Shown here: positions 7,298 through 11,447 of the stretch, one piece after another
Layout: every line of letters starts with the position of its first letter
Position numbering within the stretch: position 1 is the first letter of the stretch
Assembly: GCA_026770595.1 (NCBI GenBank)
Contig: MU634557.1
Span: forward strand, 1-11,447
Source: Ochromonadaceae sp. CCMP2298
Taxonomy: Eukaryota > Sar > Synurophyceae > Ochromonadales > Ochromonadaceae
Direction of reading: 5' to 3'
Length of the DNA stretch: 11,447 nucleotides
Translations under genes and position numbers: made by a program
Notes under the pieces: model-generated
What the model was told of the DNA's origin: nothing
The model's database searches: none
What the model saw: the letters and a program-made list of their open reading frames with translations, nothing else

Positions 7298-8953
7298 CTA
7301 ACTAGATTGAGCTGGGTCCGGGTTGATAAATACTTTACCAACCTCCGCTTCTGACAGTGCTTTATTATAAATTCTGACGTCTGCAACACACCCGCTCATT
7401 TGTTCCATCCATTGAGAATTCGTGCCGATTGACAGATCACAATTGAAGAACTTGTCCGGAAAGTATTGTTGACCCGTATTCGTTTTCATTAATGTACTAT
7501 TTACGTACCATGTCATGGTGCATGTATCATTTTTTTGTTTCTCTCCAATAACCCACACAATATGATACCAATCATTGTTTGTTGAAGCGGGTACGACCGT
7601 CTGTGTTATCGGCGATGAATTTTCCGAGGTGATGGACGTTTTAAGATCATTTCCTTCGACAATGATCTTTACCGAAGTTGCTGCGGGACTGTCGTTCGCC
7701 AGCTCCAAGAGGACCGCGTTTCTAGTTTTGGGAGAACATTTAACCCAAATACAGAAAGTCAAGCCCAATCCCAACTTGTTCAACTTCAAATCATTGTAGT
7801 GTAAAGACCCCGAAGAAGACGGAAATGATACAAACCGCATTCTTGTTTTTCCGTCAAGGAAGATGTCGTCTAGAGTATCAGATTCGTCCAATCCGGTGGG
7901 CGGTTGTCCGCCTTCTCTATTATATGTTAACGAAAAATTAGTCATTTTGTTTGAAGCCTTTGTGCAGATTCGTTTTGTGCAATCGGGGTATAATGATGAA
8001 CACATGTCTATAATATTTGCCTTTCTATTTTCTCGTTTCCCGTGTTGCTCCCAGTGTGTTGCTCCAGCAAGTTGGGTGTGCTTCAGTGCTCGTGTCAAGT
8101 CTTGATAGGATGCTATGTAGTCTTTTCCATCGATGTTGTCCTTTGTCACTACTGCCGTGCTCGCGAAATTGGAAGCGCATTTTCTATTGTCCGAATCCCT
8201 TTTTGTTCTGTTGTTGTAGAAATCCAACATTTCTTCTGGAAGGACTACGTTTTTTGCGTTAGACATGGACCCATACCCATTAAATAAACGTGTCGCTCCG
8301 TGATTGTCATTATCTAGAATTTTACTTATAGCCTTTATACCAGATTCCGTAATTGGATGATCATAAATACGCAAATCTCGTAATGCGAACCCGCCACCTT
8401 TGCCAATTAGTATTTTCATCATACCTGTATTGAGAGGGACTTCTTGAGGAGACTCGAAAGAATGACTCCACGAACCATTCAAAAACAACTGATAGGCCGG
8501 TCGCTTTGATTCGCGGGTACTTACTGTTACAGCGACATGCACTGATCTAGAAATTGGGACATGAACTTTTTCAGGTTTATCTGTTGGATCTCTTGTCCTA
8601 TAATAATTATTATTTATAACTAGAGATGAAGATGGCCCATGAAGCCGAATACCTAAATATCCATTGACGCCTCTCAATCTAAGAATTTGTTGATTTTCGT
8701 CGGGACTCACATCATTGAGAAACATCCAAAACGAAATTGAATAATTTCGAAAGTCAAAATCGGAGATTGTGTCTCTGTGCACATTGACTGGTATGAACCA
8801 TTTGTTTTGTGCTTGAGAGAAATCCCAAATTGACGACACATCAGTCTTGACGTGTGTAAATCCTTCCTTGTTTTGCAACCCCCTCGTCAAGATTAAGACT
8901 AGAAACAATAAAACTACAAGAATGATGATAGCACGTGTGAAATTTTTTATCAT
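7298..8953 (-). CDS. Membrane-anchored protein with two LamG/ConA-like domains and a YIASY motif (LamG-B)
   Basis: The 551-aa product begins MIKNFTRAIIILVVLLFLVL, a short basic head and a membrane anchor (about 8-23). A first LamG-like domain covers about 56-215, with YSISFWMFL, VHVAVTVS, YQLFLNGSW and GGFALRDLRIYDHPITE. Between the domains, DYIASYQDLTRAL (about 278-290) followed by THWEQHGKRENR (about 299-310) matches a motif seen in repeat regions of many secreted bacterial proteins, typically YIASYxDL then HYxxxGxxEGR. Cysteine-containing residues 317-331 follow. The second LamG-like domain spans about 366-545, with LTFCIWVK, NDWYHIVWVIG, MTWYVNSTL and GCVADVRIYNKALSEAEV. The frame is open to 9295, but that extension would lie antisense over the cold-shock gene, so 8953 is preferred. 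Its plan parallels LamG-A, suggesting an old duplication. Probable role: surface attachment. Confidence 0.85.
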   Translation of the reverse strand: MIKNFTRAIIILVVLLFLVLILTRGLQNKEGFTHVKTDVSSIWDFSQAQNKWFIPVNVHRDTISDFDFRNYSISFWMFLNDVSPDENQQILRLRGVNGYLGIRLHGPSSSLVINNNYYRTRDPTDKPEKVHVPISRSVHVAVTVSTRESKRPAYQLFLNGSWSHSFESPQEVPLNTGMMKILIGKGGGFALRDLRIYDHPITESGIKAISKILDNDNHGATRLFNGYGSMSNAKNVVLPEEMLDFYNNRTKRDSDNRKCASNFASTAVVTKDNIDGKDYIASYQDLTRALKHTQLAGATHWEQHGKRENRKANIIDMCSSLYPDCTKRICTKASNKMTNFSLTYNREGGQPPTGLDESDTLDDIFLDGKTRMRFVSFPSSSGSLHYNDLKLNKLGLGLTFCIWVKCSPKTRNAVLLELANDSPAATSVKIIVEGNDLKTSITSENSSPITQTVVPASTNNDWYHIVWVIGEKQKNDTCTMTWYVNSTLMKTNTGQQYFPDKFFNCDLSIGTNSQWMEQMSGCVADVRIYNKALSEAEVGKVFINPDPAQSS

Positions 8954-9064
8954 CGCGTGACTTATACTATTTGTAAATATATTTCTAGCATGAATACCCA
9001 CACTTATAATCGTTGCCAACAATGGATATAAACACGACAGCATATGTATATGTACAATAAGACA

Positions 9065-9640
9065 ATGTCGAACGATTCTAATACTGCGCGTCATGTTGGT
9101 CAGGTAAAGTGGTTTAACAACAAGGCTGGTTTTGGATTCATTACCATGATTGATGGGATGGGGAAAGAGTGGGACATTTTCACTCACTTTTCGACACTTG
9201 TTCTTGCACACCATAACGGGTACGATCAGTATAAATACCTCGTCCAAGGAGAATATGTAGAGTTTGAAATTTCTCCTACTAATAATAAAGGTCACGAGTT
9301 CCAGGCAATGTATGTGACTGGAATTAACAGTGGACCTCTTATGTGCGAGACTCGTGAGAAAAGTCGTGCAGAGACCACTGGAGCCCTTCGCACGTCATCG
9401 ACCCAGCAGCCCGATGAGAATCGCCCGAGGACCAGACATGCCCCCCGTGCGCGGAACGACGCATCTCTTCCGGAGAATCACCCGAGGAGCAGACAGCCGC
9501 GTCGGGAGAATAGTGCGGGGACTGTCCCGAGGAGCAGACAGCCGCGTCGGGAGAATAGTGCGGAGAATCGCCCGCGGGCCAGAAAGCCCCCAAGTCAGGG
9601 AGGCCGAGTACCAAATGTGCCCACTACAGTTAGTGTATAA
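9065..9640 (+). CDS. Cold-shock-domain protein with Arg/Pro-rich repeat tail
   Basis: The 191-aa product carries a cold-shock (OB-fold) domain at about 10-86. GQVKWFNNKAGFGFI holds RNP1 (KAGFGFI, 20-26) and DIFTHFS (37-43) is RNP2, with Thr where Val is usual; VQGEYVEFEI and FQAMYVTGI complete the barrel. The domain binds single-stranded DNA or RNA. The tail (about 118-180) is highly basic, with two exact PRSRQPRRENSA blocks and diverged neighbours, likely adding nonspecific nucleic-acid binding. Starts at 9044 and 9050 are in frame and would add seven or five residues; 9065 was chosen because cold-shock domains usually begin near the N-terminus and TATATG-like sequence lies just upstream. 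Cold-shock proteins of this kind occur in algal giant viruses and may act as RNA chaperones. The SWIB gene follows 45 bp downstream on the same strand. Confidence 0.85.
   Translation: MSNDSNTARHVGQVKWFNNKAGFGFITMIDGMGKEWDIFTHFSTLVLAHHNGYDQYKYLVQGEYVEFEISPTNNKGHEFQAMYVTGINSGPLMCETREKSRAETTGALRTSSTQQPDENRPRTRHAPRARNDASLPENHPRSRQPRRENSAGTVPRSRQPRRENSAENRPRARKPPSQGGRVPNVPTTVSV
9416..9580. repeat. 45-bp tandem repeat in the cold-shock gene tail
   Basis: An exact 38-bp copy at 9481-9518 recurs at 9526-9563 (period 45 bp). Diverged copies precede it (from about 9416) and follow it (to about 9580), giving about four units. The period is 15 codons, so the frame is kept. The repeat is more GC-rich than the domain-encoding half of the gene. 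Confidence 0.8.
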
Positions 9641-9676
9641 AAGTAAAAAACAATATAAAAAGCTCTACCTACTTTG

Positions 9677-9685
9677 CTATATAAA
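9677..9685 (+). promoter_or_regulatory. TATATAAA box next to the SWIB start
   Basis: CTATATAAA ends immediately before the ATG of the SWIB gene, after an A-rich 45-bp gap. Such close AT-rich boxes imply a very short leader, as in compact viral genomes. Function is inferred from position. Confidence 0.35.
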
Positions 9686-10192
9686 ATGGAATCAGTTGCT
9701 CCCGTCATTGAGTCCGTTTATAAAAATCAACAGACGAAACAATTACTAGAGGTTCAAAAAATAATGGCGGTAATTCACTCACAAAGTGAGCAGATGGACG
9801 TTCTTAAAGTCGCTCTAAAGGCTTTACAAACTTCAACCCATTTGTTGAAGAAGCAGACGAAAAAAATCGAAGTTCGCCTTGTTAGGAACGCAATGCGATC
9901 CAACGTAGACCGTAAACTGCACGGATTCGCTTGTCCCACCAATGTTTCCGACGACATGTGTTTGTTTATGGGAAAAGAACCGGGTACCCAGGTGTCCCGC
10001 ACGAATGTGACAAAGGCAATCGTTTCCTACATTGAAAAGCACAGCCTTCAGAATCCCGCGAATAGGAGGCAAATCCTACCCGACGAGACCCTGATTAACC
10101 TGTTTGGCGACGCCGCGCGAGGAATCACCCTCACTTACTTCACTATGCAGAAATACGTTAACCATCATTTCGTTAAAAAGGTCGTTGTTTGA
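9686..10192 (+). CDS. SWIB-domain protein
   Basis: The 168-aa product has a SWIB/MDM2-type domain at about 79-164: GFACPTNVSDDMCLFMG, SRTNVTKAIVSYIEKH, then LQNPANRRQILPDE and INLFG, ending HHFVKK. These follow the SWIB consensus closely. The N-terminal part (about 12-65) is helical and charged, with heptad-like spacing that suggests a coiled coil (VLKVALKAL, LLKKQTKKIEV). SWIB domains mediate protein contacts in chromatin-remodelling complexes of eukaryotes, and also occur in chlamydiae and in several giant viruses. A role in viral chromatin or transcription is inferred. ATG at 9686 is the first proper start; TATATAAA lies directly before it. The gene is intronless and follows the cold-shock gene by 45 bp. 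Confidence 0.9.
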   Translation: MESVAPVIESVYKNQQTKQLLEVQKIMAVIHSQSEQMDVLKVALKALQTSTHLLKKQTKKIEVRLVRNAMRSNVDRKLHGFACPTNVSDDMCLFMGKEPGTQVSRTNVTKAIVSYIEKHSLQNPANRRQILPDETLINLFGDAARGITLTYFTMQKYVNHHFVKKVVV

Positions 10193-10200
10193 ACACGACC
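10180..10200 (+). terminator. Small hairpin over the SWIB stop codon
   Basis: GGTCGT (10180-10185) and ACGACC (10195-10200) form a 6-bp stem with a 9-base loop containing the TGA stop at 10190-10192. It may help end the transcript, but the short stem makes this weak. Confidence 0.3.
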
Positions 10201-10231
10201 AAAGCAAAAAGCCTTCCAATCTATTTTTACT

Positions 10232-10305
10232 GCACTTGTAGCTCAGTTGGTTAGAGCATTGGTCTTATGAGCCAAAGGTCTGCGGTTCAAATCCGCACCT
10301 GTGCA
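10232..10305 (+). tRNA. trnI-UAU: tRNA-Ile (anticodon UAU)
   Basis: A full cloverleaf can be drawn: acceptor 10232-10238, D arm GCTC/GAGC, anticodon stem TTGGT/GCCAA with loop CTTATGA (anticodon TAT at 10266-10268), T arm TGCGG-TTCAAAT-CCGCA, acceptor CCTGTGC and discriminator A. It has no intron and no encoded CCA. It would read AUA. A-box (TAGCTCAGTTGG) and B-box (GGTTCAAATCC) sequences suit RNA polymerase III. Oddities: two adjacent unpaired acceptor positions (5-68 T/T and 6-67 T/C), and G at position 37 where ANN-decoding tRNAs usually have a modified A. It may be decaying, edited or simply divergent. Confidence 0.85.
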
Positions 10306-10309
10306 CAGT

Positions 10310-10391
10310 GCATTCTTGTCCGAGTGGTCTAAGGAGCCAGACTTAAGACCTGGTGTTGAAAAACGCGTGGGTTCGAACCCCACAGAATGCA
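10310..10391 (+). tRNA. trnL-UAA: tRNA-Leu (anticodon UAA)
   Basis: This 82-base type II tRNA has a perfect 7-bp acceptor (GCATTCT/AGAATGC), D stem TCC/GGA, anticodon stem CCAGA/CCTGG with loop CTTAAGA (TAA at 10344-10346... read as codon UUA), a long variable arm (10354-10366) and T arm GTGGG-TTCGAAC-CCCAC. Discriminator is A, as expected for leucine. One A-C mismatch closes the anticodon stem. It begins 4 bp after tRNA-Ile, so both could be made from one precursor. A- and B-box sequences are present. Confidence 0.92.
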
Positions 10392-10624
10392 ATCATATTA
10401 CACTTTTGTAATATTATTTAATTTCACCACAATCTTGAACAGAGGAATAAAAAAAGACGAAAGACCGTCAATTCTATTTTTTTTATGTTTTTTTCTTTTG
10501 TCTGGTATTGAACTACATCTTTTCCCAAGCAGAAAAAAAGAAACCCCCGCCAGTCATCAAATACTAAAGGGGCTCTGGGACAGAAAAAGAATCCCCTGTC
10601 ATCACAATCAAAGGCTCTTGGACA
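10392..10624. other. AT-rich spacer before the BspA-like gene
   Basis: Apart from the hairpin at its left end, the stretch has long A and T runs (10448-10454 and 10479-10498) that may form the promoter of the following gene. No gene is supported; frames crossing it have low-complexity products. Confidence 0.4.
10395..10414 (+). terminator. Hairpin directly after tRNA-Leu
   Basis: ATATTACA and TGTAATAT form a perfect 8-bp stem with a CTTT loop, starting 4 bp after the tRNA. Position and shape fit a 3'-end signal of the mimivirus hairpin type; an RNA polymerase III terminator would instead be a T run, and TTTT occurs inside this element (10404-10407). Confidence 0.5.
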
Positions 10625-11447
10625 ATGACTATGCCTTTCACCAACGCCTCGCTCCGCCAAGCGGTGCGGGCGTATTGCTCCTCCTCCTCCTCGGAAGAGG
10701 CGGAGCTGGCGTACGGGGCGATCGGCGACTGGGACACGTCGGAGGTGACAGACATGAGCCAGTTGTTTTTAGCGTGCTCGTCATTCAACCAACCGATCGG
10801 CACCTGGGATGTGTCCCACGTGACCGACATGACCCAGATGTTCGAGCACGCTGCTGCGTTCAACCAGCCTCTGGCTGCCTGGGATGTGTCCAGCGTGACT
10901 GGCATGGACCGGATGTTCAGTGGCGCCGAAGCGTTCGACCAGCCACTGGATGCCTGGGATGTGTCCCGCGTGACCTACATGGCCTGGATGTTCTCTTCCG
11001 CCGCTGCATTCAACCAGCCACTGGGTACCTGGGTCGTCTCCAGCGTGACCAGCATGTTCCTGATGTTCCGCTTCGCCTCGTCATTCAACCAGCCACTGGG
11101 CACCTGGAATGTGTCCAGCGTGACCAACATGAGCCAGATGTTCTGTGGCGTCGCCGCGTTCAACCAGCCCCTCGGTGAATGGGATGTGTCCAGCGTGACC
11201 GACATGGCCGGGATGTTCTGTGGCGTCGCCGCGTTCAACCAGCCCCTCGGTGATTGGGATGTGTCCAGCGTGACCAACATGAACAAGATGTTCCGTGGCG
11301 CCGCCGCGTTCAACCAGCCCCTCGGTGATTGGGATGTGTCCAGCGTGACCAACATGACCGCGATGTTCAGTCTCGCCGTCGCGTTCAACCAGCCCCTCGG
11401 TGATTGGGATGTGTCCAGCGTGACAGACATGGACAGGATGTTCCACA
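10625..11447 (+). CDS. BspA-like/DUF285 leucine-rich-type repeat protein, partial (3' end outside window)
   Basis: An open frame runs from ATG at 10625 to the right edge (274 codons). After a short N-terminus (MTMPFTNASLRQAVRAYC, then a Ser run), nine full 25-residue repeats and part of a tenth follow. The consensus is WDVSSVTNMxxMF, then FNQPLG, the hallmark of BspA-like surface repeats (DUF285, lipoprotein-associated in Mycoplasma). These proteins are abundant in some bacteria, protists and algal giant viruses and are thought to act in adhesion. Repeats 6-9 are nearly identical in DNA (75-bp period), while 1-5 vary more, which suggests recent amplification toward the 3' side. No signal peptide is visible with this start; the frame is open upstream to 10568. 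The gene is much more GC-rich than the spacer before it, so host or viral ownership is unclear. Confidence 0.85.
   Translation, partial: MTMPFTNASLRQAVRAYCSSSSSEEAELAYGAIGDWDTSEVTDMSQLFLACSSFNQPIGTWDVSHVTDMTQMFEHAAAFNQPLAAWDVSSVTGMDRMFSGAEAFDQPLDAWDVSRVTYMAWMFSSAAAFNQPLGTWVVSSVTSMFLMFRFASSFNQPLGTWNVSSVTNMSQMFCGVAAFNQPLGEWDVSSVTDMAGMFCGVAAFNQPLGDWDVSSVTNMNKMFRGAAAFNQPLGDWDVSSVTNMTAMFSLAVAFNQPLGDWDVSSVTDMDRMFH
10697..11447 (+). repeat. 75-bp tandem repeat array encoding DUF285 units
   Basis: Ten units of about 75 bp encode 25-residue repeats. Units after about 11090 are nearly identical at DNA level, differing mainly in the 12-20 bases that encode the variable residues between NM and MF and just after MF. 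The array continues past the window edge. Confidence 0.85.

Noticed and set aside
8954-9295. N-terminal extension of LamG-B
   Set aside because: It lies antisense over the cold-shock gene start, and the membrane anchor follows directly after the Met at 8953.
9674-9685. Earlier TTG start for the SWIB protein
   Set aside because: A proper ATG at 9686 follows the TATA-like box, and the extra residues add nothing to the domain.
10975-11430. Long minus-strand open frames with repeated SPRGWLNA units
   Set aside because: They are the antisense of the 75-bp DUF285 repeats; the plus frame carries the known WDVSSVTNM and FNQPL motifs.
1-11447. Bacterial or phage origin of the window
   Set aside because: GT-AG introns with matching phases, a Sec14-like protein and polymerase III-type tRNA boxes point to a eukaryote with virus-like genes.

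Overview
The window looks like nuclear DNA of a GC-rich microbial eukaryote, probably a unicellular alga, carrying a block of genes related to a giant virus (Nucleocytoviricota, most like the alga-infecting Imitervirales/Mesomimiviridae). Positions 1-4654 hold spliced genes with GT-AG introns of about 75-260 bp; those of the Sec14-like gene are strongly C-rich. From about 4655-4768 onward the style changes. Genes become intronless, closely packed and divergently or convergently arranged, with AT-rich spacers. Their protein families (membrane-anchored LamG-domain proteins, cold-shock-domain protein, SWIB-domain protein, linked tRNA genes for A/T-rich codons) are common in algal giant viruses. 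Taxonomy is inferred from gene content only.

Layout, left side: the 5' part of a small basic protein gene with an Ala/Lys tail (minus, 1-192); a shared upstream region with AT-rich palindromes and one strong GC-rich hairpin; a three-exon CRAL-TRIO/Sec14-like gene (plus, 570-1998); a roughly 790-bp convergent spacer with a 28-bp palindrome; and a six-exon gene of unknown function (minus, 4654 down to 2785), one of whose introns carries a GGATCGTG minisatellite.

Layout, right side: a 570-aa membrane-anchored protein with two LamG-like domains (minus, 6525-4813); a divergent 224-aa P-loop ATPase with an altered Walker A motif (plus, 6583-7257); a second 551-aa membrane-anchored double-LamG protein that also carries a YIASY-type motif (minus, 8953-7298); a cold-shock-domain protein with an Arg/Pro-rich repeat tail (plus, 9065-9640); a SWIB-domain protein (plus, 9686-10192); tRNA-Ile(UAU) and tRNA-Leu(UAA), 4 bp apart; and the start of a BspA/DUF285 repeat protein (plus, 10625 to the window edge).

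How the parts may work together: the two LamG proteins and the BspA-like protein suggest a surface, adhesion or virion-fibre function. The cold-shock protein, SWIB protein and tRNAs suggest control of nucleic acids, chromatin and translation during infection. Small hairpins just downstream of the first LamG gene and of the tRNA pair, plus a weaker one at the SWIB stop codon, resemble the palindromic transcript-end signals known in mimiviruses. The main open question is whether the virus-like block is truly integrated in the host chromosome or is an assembly join.
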